Origin: Chitinophagaceae bacterium
GTDB lineage: Bacteria; Bacteroidota; Bacteroidia; Chitinophagales; Chitinophagaceae
Direction of reading: 5' to 3'
Assembly: GCA_018335935.1 (NCBI GenBank)
Contig: JAGXRG010000057.1
Span: forward strand, 1-64,000
Length of the DNA: 64,000 nt
A model generated the notes under the pieces. That model saw nothing but the letters and a program-made list of their open reading frames with translations, did not search any database and was not told where the DNA came from. Made by a program: the position numbers and the translations under genes. Positions 34,775-43,234 of the stretch are shown in pieces (position 1 is the stretch's first letter; every line of letters starts with the position of its first letter).

Positions 34775-36055
34775 CTAGTTATACTTCTTCACTTTTTTGG
34801 TAAACCAAAAATCTCGGTAACTTATAGTTAACCCTATTTGTGTAATGTTTTCTTTTACTAACCCATTGTTTGTAGTACCTCTTCCTCCAATTTCTACATT
34901 GGCTTGTAAACCCAATCCACTTCTGTTAAGTTGTGTACCTGCACCTAAAGTTACTCCCCACTCTTTAAGTGGTTGGTCGTAAACATTTAAATACGATCGG
35001 TTAAAATAAAAGCCAAATTGCAAAAAACTTTGTTCGTAACTAGCTGTATTGCCTTGATTGTCTCTTACAATAATATTGTTGGTATATTGCATACCTGCAC
35101 TAATTCTGCTACTGTTAGTTAAATAATAGTTAGAGCCTCTGTAATTTAATGCACTCCAGTTTTGAGCGTTATAATCTGCAACAAAAGTGTATTTGTTTTT
35201 TAATGTAGCAGCTATACCAATTGCACCCATTATTGGTAAAGCAGTATAGTTTTTTCTTCTTTCATTAACCTCTTTCAAAGTAGTATTTCCATCTGTTACT
35301 TTAAGCTGATAATCTGCATGCATATTGGTTTTAAGAGAACCTGTAGCACCAATAGAAACATTCCAATTTTTATTAACTTGTTTTTTGTACAATATACCTC
35401 CTTTAAAATATGGAGATGAAAGCACTACATTTCTATCGGTGGCTAAAACACTATCAGTTACAGCACTATATATAGTTTCTTTATCGTTATACTGACCAAA
35501 TAAAACTGAAGACTGAACACCAATACTTAAGTTTTTTGCAATCATGTAGCTATTTGTAAAATACAATAAATTTCCACTTCCTGTTCCTTCATACTGAGCT
35601 TCTACATTAAATCCACCGCCCTGTATGGCTTTTAATCCTTTAAAAGAATAATTGGCATTACTAAATGGTAACATCCCAACACTTAAGCCCCATTTTGCTG
35701 TTGGCTTAATAGCAAACGACAATCTCTTAAACTGTAAATCGTTACTTTGATTAGCAGTACTATTGGTTATAGCACTTCCAGCAAAACCAACATTTTTGTA
35801 CCTAATAGCTAAATCGAAATAAAAGGGATTACGAAAAGTAGGACTCTCTAAATAAGAAAACGATGCAGGGTTTCCTACAAAAAAATATCTATCATTACTT
35901 AATGCTACACCACCATGCCCTAAACCAGAGGTTCGATCAAAATAGCTTTTTTCAATATCGCCTAAGCCAATTATTGAATACGGTGAGCTAGTATTCTGTG
36001 CAAACATTTTTCCTAAGCAAAAACAAATAATTAGCGTTATGCCAAATTTCTTCAT
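34775..36055 (-). CDS. Outer-membrane beta-barrel protein next to DUF4270 lipoprotein
   Basis: A 426-residue secreted protein with a signal peptide (MKKFGITLIICFCLGKMFAQ) and repeated amphipathic strands ending in aromatic residues. It resembles FadL- or PorV-like barrels (SSPYSIIGLGDIEKSYFDRT near the start, EIGGRGTTNNGLVKENITQI near the end). The last residues (WFTKKVKKYN) are basic rather than the usual terminal Phe. Function is unknown. It lies 9 nt after the DUF4270 gene, in a pairing common in Bacteroidota. Confidence 0.78.
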   Translation of the reverse strand: MKKFGITLIICFCLGKMFAQNTSSPYSIIGLGDIEKSYFDRTSGLGHGGVALSNDRYFFVGNPASFSYLESPTFRNPFYFDLAIRYKNVGFAGSAITNSTANQSNDLQFKRLSFAIKPTAKWGLSVGMLPFSNANYSFKGLKAIQGGGFNVEAQYEGTGSGNLLYFTNSYMIAKNLSIGVQSSVLFGQYNDKETIYSAVTDSVLATDRNVVLSSPYFKGGILYKKQVNKNWNVSIGATGSLKTNMHADYQLKVTDGNTTLKEVNERRKNYTALPIMGAIGIAATLKNKYTFVADYNAQNWSALNYRGSNYYLTNSSRISAGMQYTNNIIVRDNQGNTASYEQSFLQFGFYFNRSYLNVYDQPLKEWGVTLGAGTQLNRSGLGLQANVEIGGRGTTNNGLVKENITQIGLTISYRDFWFTKKVKKYN

Positions 36056-36064
36056 GGTATAATT

Positions 36065-37402
36065 TTATTTAACTGCTGCGTAAAATATTTGCAACTCAAT
36101 TTTTCCTAAATTATTATTTCTATTACTTAGCACAATTCTCGAAAAAAAGTTTTCAATATCAGGAGAAGGTGGTATAAACAATAACCCTTCACCTGGAACT
36201 ATATTTGTATTTCGCAAAACTTCTTTTACATATTCTGTTAAGTCGTATTGGTATTGTGTTTTTTCGCCTAAAAAATAGTCAACGTTTAATAACCCATATT
36301 GAATTGCCAATGACCCATTAGTGTTTACATATGCCAAGTCGTTCCCAATTGTATTATTTGAATTGGTGTAAGAAAGCCTCATTAATGGTGGCAAATAGTA
36401 AGTTGTATTATACGTATTTTTAACTGGAGAAATAATTAATGCAGCTTTTAATACTTTAGCAAAATTTGGTACTTTCAACAAATTTTTTAATGTAGGAAAA
36501 GTCATTTTTATCATACTTCCTGTTGCAGTTTGGCCATATGCTGCATTACCAGTAAGAGAAGAATGAATGACTTTGTTATTAGGCCCTAAATTTTGAATAG
36601 CTCCAGTTCTGTTAATGCTAATATTATTAAACTGATGAAATTTATTAGCTAAAGAAAAATCAACACTTTTGTTTTGGGTTATAAGGTCTTGCTTTTTATA
36701 GTATAATCTAACCGTAACCAAATCAGAAAAGCCTACAATCATTTGTGCATTACTATTTGAGCTTATTCTCATGCCTTTAAAATAGGTTAAAAAAGCAGCA
36801 GCAGACCTCATTGTTTTGTCTGTAGGACTTTTTAATCTATTTAAAAAATCGTTTCCTAATGCATCTGGCAATCTAATTTCGATTGGCGATCCATTCAATG
36901 GACGAACCATAACATCTTTACTTACCAACTGAGTTGGTTTTGCATTAAAACTTGAAGTGTTGTAAAAGAAAAATTGATTTTCTGGCAAGTGAATTGAATC
37001 TTCTAACTCCTGAATAGTAATATTTAATGGTTTTGTTGAATCGCCATAATAACTATTTAATGCGGGTTTAAGAATAATGGTAATTGAATCGAAAGTGGTA
37101 TTGCTGTACTGATCAATATATGCAGGAGGTATAATCTCGAAAAAAGATTTGGTAATTACTCTACCAAATAGAGGATCGGTGTATTCGCCTACTAAAATAT
37201 TTCCTCTGTTTGAAGTTGGAAATGAATCTCTATAAACAGTAGATAGATCTACACTAAAACTATCTGTTTTAAAAATTTGAGTAACGCTATTATCTAAGAA
37301 ATCTTCTCCAAATTTAATATCAGCTTTTTTGCAAGAAGTTGAAAATAACAATGTACTTAAAACCACCAAAGCCAGAGAAAAAGATATAATATTTTTTTTC
37401 AT
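36065..37402 (-). CDS. DUF4270 family lipoprotein
   Basis: A 445-residue lipoprotein. The signal peptide ends at the lipobox C24 (FSTSC). It begins with KKADIKFGEDFLDN and continues FKTDSFSVDLSTVYRDSFPT and GNILVGEYTDPLFGRV, the DUF4270 pattern. DUF4270 proteins are surface-associated proteins of Bacteroidota with no established function. It heads a two-gene unit with the beta-barrel protein downstream and is divergent from the kelch lipoprotein gene. Confidence 0.88.
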   Translation of the reverse strand: MKKNIISFSLALVVLSTLLFSTSCKKADIKFGEDFLDNSVTQIFKTDSFSVDLSTVYRDSFPTSNRGNILVGEYTDPLFGRVITKSFFEIIPPAYIDQYSNTTFDSITIILKPALNSYYGDSTKPLNITIQELEDSIHLPENQFFFYNTSSFNAKPTQLVSKDVMVRPLNGSPIEIRLPDALGNDFLNRLKSPTDKTMRSAAAFLTYFKGMRISSNSNAQMIVGFSDLVTVRLYYKKQDLITQNKSVDFSLANKFHQFNNISINRTGAIQNLGPNNKVIHSSLTGNAAYGQTATGSMIKMTFPTLKNLLKVPNFAKVLKAALIISPVKNTYNTTYYLPPLMRLSYTNSNNTIGNDLAYVNTNGSLAIQYGLLNVDYFLGEKTQYQYDLTEYVKEVLRNTNIVPGEGLLFIPPSPDIENFFSRIVLSNRNNNLGKIELQIFYAAVK

Positions 37403-37526
37403 ACTTTACAGTCTAGTGCTAAACCCAATACAAGCTATTGGGCAGCAAATATACAAGTTAGAAATTGGGTTGCTAAAGGCAAAATCATTTTATAAAAGTT
37501 TTAACGTCTGATAAACAACACACTAC

Positions 37527-37534
37527 TATTTTTG
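37527..37534 (+). promoter_or_regulatory. Predicted -7 box for the kelch/DUF4907 unit
   Basis: TATTTTTG fits TAnnTTTG exactly, in the 207-nt divergent region before the kelch gene. It would give a leader of about 70 nt. The -33 element is not clear. Confidence 0.4.
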
Positions 37535-37609
37535 CGGTCTTTACTTAAAGAGTGTTGTATAAAAACAGCAACACCATAAGCTAACAAAAATCACAGAAAA
37601 TTATACAAA

Positions 37610-38653
37610 ATGAAGCATTTAAAAAACTTAGTAATTATTGCTACAAGTTTTATTTTAATTGGTGTTGCTTGTACTTCAACTACAGATACACCTACTAGTT
37701 TAATTGGTAATTGGATGAAACGTTCTGCATTTGATGGAAATGGAAGAGCTGGTGCAGTTAGTTTTGTTATTGGAGATACCGCATACGTTGGTACTGGCTT
37801 TGATGGTACTATTCGATATAGCGATTTTTGGGCTTACAACCCAACCAATGATGCTTGGAGCCAAAGAGCCATTATGCCATCAGCAGCTATTAAAAGAAAT
37901 TCAGCTGCAGCTTTTGCAGCAGGTGGAAAAGGGTATGTAACTACAGGTTACGATGGTGTTAACAGATTACAAGATACTTGGGAGTTTAATCCTGCAACTA
38001 ATACATGGGCTCAAAAAGCTAATTTACCAGATCCACCTAACTCAACTGCTGGAAGTGGTGCACGTTATGGTGCTGTAGGTTTTGGCATTGGAACCAAAGG
38101 ATATATTTGTAGTGGATACACAGGTACTCATACTAAAGATTTATGGGAATATAACCCTGCAACAGATTCGTGGACTGCAAAAGCTAGCATGAACACTTCA
38201 GATAAAAGAACAGGTGCTGTTGCATTTGTTTATAACAATCAAGCATACATTGTAACAGGAACCAATAATGGAACAGTGGTTACAGAAATGGCAATGTATG
38301 ATCCTGCAACAGATAAATGGACTAAAAAAAGAGATATTGCTAACTTAAGTAGTGAAGCTTATGACGATGCTTATATTAGTATTGTTAGAGGTAATGCAGT
38401 TGCTTTTGTTATTGGAGATAAAGGATACTTAGCTACTGGCGATAATGGTGCTAACGTAAGAAACACTTGGGAATATAATTTTGCAACTGATACTTGGGTT
38501 GAAAAAACAGGTTTTGAAAGAAGTGATAGAAGCTCAGCCACAGGTTTCGCTGTTAAAGGCAGGGGTTTTGTTACTTTAGGCAGAAACTCAACTTTTTACT
38601 TTGATAATTTAGATGAGTTTAAACCAGCAGATACATTTAATGCAAACGATTAA
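37610..38653 (+). CDS. Kelch-repeat beta-propeller lipoprotein
   Basis: A 347-residue lipoprotein with a signal peptide ending at C21 (IGVAC). Six kelch-type blades are visible, each with a Gly pair strand (for example GKGYVTTGYDG) followed by a WEFNPATNTW-type strand. The set recurs at about 55-70, 100-120, 150-175, 200-220, 265-290 and 305-330. Such propellers bind carbohydrate or protein partners, but no ligand can be assigned. The last 14 nt overlap the start of the DUF4907 gene, indicating coupled translation. Confidence 0.87.
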   Translation: MKHLKNLVIIATSFILIGVACTSTTDTPTSLIGNWMKRSAFDGNGRAGAVSFVIGDTAYVGTGFDGTIRYSDFWAYNPTNDAWSQRAIMPSAAIKRNSAAAFAAGGKGYVTTGYDGVNRLQDTWEFNPATNTWAQKANLPDPPNSTAGSGARYGAVGFGIGTKGYICSGYTGTHTKDLWEYNPATDSWTAKASMNTSDKRTGAVAFVYNNQAYIVTGTNNGTVVTEMAMYDPATDKWTKKRDIANLSSEAYDDAYISIVRGNAVAFVIGDKGYLATGDNGANVRNTWEYNFATDTWVEKTGFERSDRSSATGFAVKGRGFVTLGRNSTFYFDNLDEFKPADTFNAND

Positions 38654-38969
38654 AAAAAATTGGGTGTATGCATTATTAGGTTTTGCTATTCTACTTTTTA
38701 TTGTTAGAAAAGTAATTCCTCAAAATGAAAACATTCAAGTTAAAACTTTTCAAACAACAAGTGGTTGGGGTTATGATATTATTAAAGATGATAAAATTTA
38801 TATTCATCAAGAAATCATTCCAGCAGTAGAAGGATTTAAAAGTTTTAGCTCAAAAAAAGAAGCAGAAAAGGTTGGTAATCTCGTTCTTCAAAAAATAAAA
38901 AATAAAGAAGGTGGAGGTTTACCTCAAGTTACAGTTGAAGAAATTGATAGCTTACAAATAAAGAAATAA
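38640..38969 (+). CDS. DUF4907 family membrane-anchored protein
   Basis: A 109-residue protein starting at ATG 38640 (MQTIKKNWVYALL), inside the end of the kelch gene. One N-terminal hydrophobic segment (about 8-22) anchors a small extracytoplasmic domain containing TTSGWGYDIIKDDKIYIHQE and PAVEGFKSFSSKKEAEKV, the DUF4907 signature. Function is unknown. A terminator follows at 38974-39003. Confidence 0.85.
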   Translation: MQTIKKNWVYALLGFAILLFIVRKVIPQNENIQVKTFQTTSGWGYDIIKDDKIYIHQEIIPAVEGFKSFSSKKEAEKVGNLVLQKIKNKEGGGLPQVTVEEIDSLQIKK

Positions 38970-38973
38970 CAAA

Positions 38974-39003
38974 AATCCCGAGGCTAAAACTTCGGGATTA
39001 TTT
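38974..39003 (+). terminator. Rho-independent terminator after the DUF4907 gene
   Basis: AATCCCGA and TCGGGATT pair around a 10-nt loop and are followed by ATTTATTT, 4 nt after the DUF4907 stop. Confidence 0.75.
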
Positions 39004-39068
39004 ATTTGAATGTGTTTCAAATTTTTTCTTCTTAAAAAGAATTACATTTACCCATTAAATATTTTACT

Positions 39069-39974
39069 ATGGCACTCATGATATTGGGCTTATTATTCTT
39101 CGTTTTTTCATTTGCTTTAAAAAATTTGAAAGACCCCTTACCAAAAATTGGAGTGGGTTTAAAAATATTTGGATTAGTAATTGTGATCATTGGGTTTTTA
39201 TCAGCTACCATTGTTCAAATTAATGCAGGACAAGTTGGTGTTAAAACTCTATTTGGTGAAGTACAAACTGATGTTGTTACAAGTGGTTTAAATGTAGTAA
39301 ACCCTTTAGTTGATGTGGTTCGATTTGACACTAAAACTCAAAATTATACCATGAGTGGTGTTCATGATGAAGGTGATAAAGCTGGCGATGATGCCATTAA
39401 AGTTTTAACAGAAGATGGATTAGAAGTAATAATTGATTTATCAGTTTTATATAGAATTATACCAGGAGATGCTCCTAAAATTGTAAGAGAAATTGGTATA
39501 GATTATAGAGATAAAATTGTACGCCCTGTAACCAGAACAAGAATAAGAGACAACGCTGTTTTCTATAATGCTATTGATTTGTATAGCAATAAAAGAGATG
39601 AGTTTCAAACAAGAATTTTTAAAACTATTGAAACCGATTTTAAAACAAGAGGCTTAGTTCTTGAACAATTATTGGTAAGAAATATTACATTGCCGAATAC
39701 GGTTAAAGTGGCTATTGAAGAAAAAATAAAAGCTGAACAAGAAGCTCAGAAAATGACTTTCGTTTTATCTAAAGAAAAACAGGAAGCTGAAAGAAAAAGA
39801 GTAGAAGCACAAGGTATTGCAGATTATCAAAGAATTATTAATACAGGTTTAACTAGTAATCAATTGCAGTACGAACAAATTAAAGCATTAAAAGAAATTG
39901 CACTTTCGCCTAATTCAAAAGTGATCATTATGGGCAATGAAAAAAATCCTGTAATTATTGGAGGAAATAAATAA
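39069..39974 (+). CDS. Prohibitin-family SPFH/Band 7 membrane protein
   Basis: A 301-residue protein with two N-terminal hydrophobic segments (about 2-18 and 28-48) and an SPFH/prohibitin domain (about 50-230). Motifs are INAGQVGVKTLFGEV, RNAVFYN-like residues near 170, and the coiled-coil EEKIKAEQEAQKM leading to VEAQGIADYQRI, as in prohibitins. These proteins form ring-shaped membrane scaffolds and often modulate FtsH, which is encoded at 48279 but not adjacent. It appears monocistronic, with a palindromic repeat element after it. Confidence 0.9.
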   Translation: MALMILGLLFFVFSFALKNLKDPLPKIGVGLKIFGLVIVIIGFLSATIVQINAGQVGVKTLFGEVQTDVVTSGLNVVNPLVDVVRFDTKTQNYTMSGVHDEGDKAGDDAIKVLTEDGLEVIIDLSVLYRIIPGDAPKIVREIGIDYRDKIVRPVTRTRIRDNAVFYNAIDLYSNKRDEFQTRIFKTIETDFKTRGLVLEQLLVRNITLPNTVKVAIEEKIKAEQEAQKMTFVLSKEKQEAERKRVEAQGIADYQRIINTGLTSNQLQYEQIKALKEIALSPNSKVIIMGNEKNPVIIGGNK

Positions 39975-39980
39975 ACCTTC

Positions 39981-40061
39981 TACGTCATTTCGAAATTCTT
40001 GCTGAGAAATCTTATACTTAATCAACAGATTTCTCGTTCGTTCCTCACTCGAAATGACGTA
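39981..40061. repeat. CGTCATTTCGA palindromic element, copy 1
   Basis: An 81-bp element bounded by perfect 13-bp inverted ends TACGTCATTTCGA/TCGAAATGACGTA, with an internal pair GAGAAATCT/AGATTTCTC, so the whole can fold as an interrupted hairpin. Related elements lie at 60283-60368, 60843-60923 and, more diverged, 62494-62566. It lies between the convergent prohibitin and fadN-like genes. It encodes nothing itself. Confidence 0.75.
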
Positions 40062-40079
40062 ATTCGTAATTCTAAATTC

Positions 40080-42455
40080 TTAATTCCTCAACGGCTTACC
40101 TGTCTTTAATACACTTTGAATTCGTTCTAAAGTTTTTCTTTCACCACAGAGTGATAAAAATGCTTCTCTTTCTAAATCTAATAAATATTGTTCAGTTACA
40201 TTTTGTGCTTCACTTAAATCGCCACCACACATTACATAAGCTAATTTTTTTGCAACCAATGCATCATGGTCAGTTGCATATTTTCCTCTCCACATACCAT
40301 TGATGCCAGCATATAAAGCACCTAGTGCACTTCTTCCTAAAACCTTTACATCAGTTCTTTGATGTGGCATGGTATAACCAGCATCAAAAATTTCAATAAC
40401 TGATTTTTTAGCTTCTGCAATTCTACGAGATTGATTCATCACTACTTCATCAATTCCATTTCTTAAAATTCCTAATTCAAACCCTTCAAATGCAGATGTA
40501 GCAACCTTTGCAGTGGCTATTGCAAAAAATCTATCTTTTAAAGTATTGGTTTCTGGTTCATCTTTATGTAAATCATCGCTTGCTCTTAAAACAAATTCTT
40601 TTGTTCCACCACCACCAGGAATTAAACCAACTCCTAGTTCTACTAAACCAATATAAGTTTCAGCAGCAGCACAAATTTTATCTGCATGCAAATTCATTTC
40701 ACAACCACCACCAAGAGTTAAACCATGTGGTGCTGTTACAACAGGAACTGAAGAATATCTACATCGCATCATAGTGTTTTGAAACATTCTAATGGCCATA
40801 TCTAACTCATCGTATTCTTGTTCAATAGCAAACATAAAAATCATACCAACATTGGCTCCTGCACTAAAATTGGCTCCTTCATTGGCTATTACTAATCCTT
40901 TGAATTTTTCTTCTGCAATAGAAATTGATTTGTTTACAGCTTCTAAAACTTCTCCACCAATCGTATTCATTTTAGTGTTCCATTCTAACCCTGCAACACC
41001 ATCTCCAATATCGTATAAAGTACAAGCAGCATTTTTCCAAACAATTTTATCAGCATTATTTTTTAAAACTAAAAATGCATCAGCACCTGGTAGGTTTTTG
41101 TAAGATGTTGTAGCCACATCATAATACATTTTCTTGCCATTTTCTATTTTATAGAATGATGTAAATCCTTTGGCCAACATTTCATCAATCCATGTAGCAA
41201 CCTTAATACCATTGGCTTTCATGGCTTCAACAGTTTTGGCTACGCCTAATACATCCCAAGTTTCAAAAGCTCCAATTTCCCAACCAAAGCCAGCTATCAT
41301 GGCATCATCTACTCTATAAATTTCATCACTGATTTCAGGAATACGATGTGAGATATATGAAAATAATGAATGATGAAAAGCACGATAAAAATCACCAGCC
41401 TTATCTTTTCCAGCACTTAATGCTTTAATTCTTGCTTTTAAATCCTCAATAGGTTTTGCAGTTTCAAGAGTTGCAAACTTTGGTTTTTTACGAGGCTGAT
41501 ATTCCATCGTTTTCAAATCCAAAGTAAGAATTTCTTTACCAGCATCAGACTTAATTTTCTTGAAAAACCCTTGTCCTGTTTTATCGCCCAACCAATTATT
41601 TTCTACTACTTTTTCTAGCCATGAAGGAATATGAAAAATTTCAATTGCTTCATCAGTTTTACAGTTATCAGCTACACCTTTTGCAACTTTTACTAATGTT
41701 TCAATACCTACAACATCACCAGTTCTGAATGTTGCAGATTTTGGTCTGCCAATAATTGGACCAGTTAAAGCATCAACTTCGTCAATAGATAAATCTAATT
41801 TTTCCATGATGTGAAAAATACTCATGATGCTGAATACCCCAATTCTATTAGCAATGAAAGCAGGTGTGTCTTTACATAACACTGTTGTCTTTCCTAAAAA
41901 CACATCACCATAATGCATTAAAAAGTCAACGATGCTTGGATCTGTATCTGGAGTTGGAATAATTTCTAATAGCCGTAAATATCTTGGTGGATTAAAAAAG
42001 TGAGTGCCACAAAAATGCTTTTTAAAATCTTCACTTCTTCCTTGTGCTAATAAATGAATTGGAATACCTGAAGTGTTTGATGTGATGAGAGTACCTGGCT
42101 TTCTAAATTGCTCAACTTGTTCATATACCTGATGTTTTATATCTAATCTTTCAATTACCACTTCAATAATCCAATCGCAAGTTGCAATGCCTTTCATATC
42201 ATCTACAAAATTTCCTGTAGCAATATTTTTTACTACATCTTTTGTAAACACAGGACTAGGATTACTTTTTACAGCAGCAGTTAATGCATCATTTACAATT
42301 TTATTTTTTTGTGCTTTAGGAGCATCAGAAGGCAAATCTTTAGGTTGAATATCTAGCAATAAAACTTTTACCCCAATACCTGCAAAATGACAAGCAATTC
42401 TGCTGCCCATTACACCACTACCTAATACTGCTACTTTTTTTATACTTCTGTTCAT
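40080..42455 (-). CDS. 3-hydroxyacyl-CoA dehydrogenase/enoyl-CoA hydratase (FadN-type order)
   Basis: A 791-residue bifunctional beta-oxidation enzyme. The N-terminal Rossmann domain (AVLGSGVMGSRIACHFAG, NAD binding) and the dehydrogenase C-terminal region occupy about 1-310. THFFNPPRYLRLLEIIPTP carries the catalytic His. The enoyl-CoA hydratase (crotonase) domain follows at about 490-720 (GANFSAGANVGM, then HGLTLGGGCEMNLHADK and LVELGVGLIPGGGGTKE with a likely catalytic Glu). The domain order is the reverse of E. coli FadB and like Bacillus FadN. No thiolase or acyl-CoA dehydrogenase gene is adjacent. Confidence 0.94.
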   Translation of the reverse strand: MNRSIKKVAVLGSGVMGSRIACHFAGIGVKVLLLDIQPKDLPSDAPKAQKNKIVNDALTAAVKSNPSPVFTKDVVKNIATGNFVDDMKGIATCDWIIEVVIERLDIKHQVYEQVEQFRKPGTLITSNTSGIPIHLLAQGRSEDFKKHFCGTHFFNPPRYLRLLEIIPTPDTDPSIVDFLMHYGDVFLGKTTVLCKDTPAFIANRIGVFSIMSIFHIMEKLDLSIDEVDALTGPIIGRPKSATFRTGDVVGIETLVKVAKGVADNCKTDEAIEIFHIPSWLEKVVENNWLGDKTGQGFFKKIKSDAGKEILTLDLKTMEYQPRKKPKFATLETAKPIEDLKARIKALSAGKDKAGDFYRAFHHSLFSYISHRIPEISDEIYRVDDAMIAGFGWEIGAFETWDVLGVAKTVEAMKANGIKVATWIDEMLAKGFTSFYKIENGKKMYYDVATTSYKNLPGADAFLVLKNNADKIVWKNAACTLYDIGDGVAGLEWNTKMNTIGGEVLEAVNKSISIAEEKFKGLVIANEGANFSAGANVGMIFMFAIEQEYDELDMAIRMFQNTMMRCRYSSVPVVTAPHGLTLGGGCEMNLHADKICAAAETYIGLVELGVGLIPGGGGTKEFVLRASDDLHKDEPETNTLKDRFFAIATAKVATSAFEGFELGILRNGIDEVVMNQSRRIAEAKKSVIEIFDAGYTMPHQRTDVKVLGRSALGALYAGINGMWRGKYATDHDALVAKKLAYVMCGGDLSEAQNVTEQYLLDLEREAFLSLCGERKTLERIQSVLKTGKPLRN

Positions 42456-42478
42456 ACTAATATTTTTTTAATATTTAT

Positions 42479-42675
42479 TCTCTCGCCGATCACGGAGATT
42501 TCGCTGAAAAAATTTATTTTTTTAATCATTTTTAATTAATACAGCTTCTGCGACTTCGAACGATTCTGCGAGAATATATACTTTATCCATTTGATGTTTC
42601 AATTTATTTCTCTCACGGAAAATAGAGAATTCGCTGAAGTTTTTTCTGCGACTTCGAACGATTCTGCGAGAATAT
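42479..42675. repeat. Two-unit direct repeat next to the GxxExxY gene
   Basis: Two related units. Each starts with a variant of CTCTC..GGA..TTCGCTGAA (about 42479-42510 and 42609-42640). Each ends with an identical 32-bp block beginning TTCTGCGACTTCGAACGA, at 42546-42577 and 42644-42675. The second block ends one base before the stop side of the GxxExxY gene. The CGCAGA/TCTGCG words also allow short internal hairpins. Confidence 0.8.
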
Positions 42676-42676
42676 T

Positions 42677-43060
42677 TTATAAATTATTTACTATTCTAAA
42701 TATCGATTCTCTATCTTTCAAATGCGTTGAATTAAAATTCACAAGAAAACCAATCTTCAACTCACTTAATTTTAAATAGGTTAACAATTGTTTTTTATGA
42801 ACATCTTCAATTGCTTTTACAGATTTAATTTCTATAATCACTTTATGTTCAACAATAATATCTAACCTAAATCCTAATTCTAAAAAAGCATCTTTATAAG
42901 AAACCGGCAATACAACTTGACTTTTAGCCTTAAGGCCCTGCAATTCAAACTCTCTCATCAAAGCCATTTCGTAAACACTTTCAAGGAGTCCAGGACCAAG
43001 TTCTTTATGTACTTCAAAAAAAGCTCCACGAATTTTATAAGTTAAATCGTCAAGTTCCAT
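42677..43060 (-). CDS. GxxExxY family protein (PD-(D/E)xK nuclease-like fold)
   Basis: A 127-residue protein. The name-giving motif is GPGLLESVYE (G24, E27, Y30). The following core LGFRLDIIVEHKVIIEIKSV (D67, E77, K79) and Q91 fit the PD-(D/E)xK nuclease layout, so catalytic competence is possible. The molecular role of the family is unknown to me. The gene stands alone on the minus strand with its 3' end abutting a two-unit repeat. Alternative functions are a repeat-linked nuclease or a toxin-like protein, and neither can be decided here. Confidence 0.88.
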   Translation of the reverse strand: MELDDLTYKIRGAFFEVHKELGPGLLESVYEMALMREFELQGLKAKSQVVLPVSYKDAFLELGFRLDIIVEHKVIIEIKSVKAIEDVHKKQLLTYLKLSELKIGFLVNFNSTHLKDRESIFRIVNNL

Positions 43061-43234
43061 CTTGATAGATTAATATTTCTCTCATAACAAAAATAAATAA
43101 AATATTAGTTAGCTATGCAACTATTTTTATTTATTTTATAATCAAGTTAGATTATTCGAATAAAAAAATCTTTTATCACTTTGTTGCACTATTCTGAGAG
43201 ATGATAATTAAGTATTTCGATTGCTGAATTGTTG

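Noticed and set aside
40508-41103. Two open frames of 88 and 103 residues on the + strand inside the fadN-like gene
   Set aside because: They run opposite to a confidently identified 791-residue enzyme and have low-complexity Gln/His/Leu content.
42546-42675. Two identical 32-bp blocks considered as a minimal CRISPR array
   Set aside because: Only two copies, separated by 66 bp of sequence that is itself part of the repeat unit, with no cas genes nearby.
42591-42779. A small + strand open frame across the repeat and the GxxExxY gene end
   Set aside because: It covers half of a repeat unit and the antisense of GxxExxY and shows no protein-like features.
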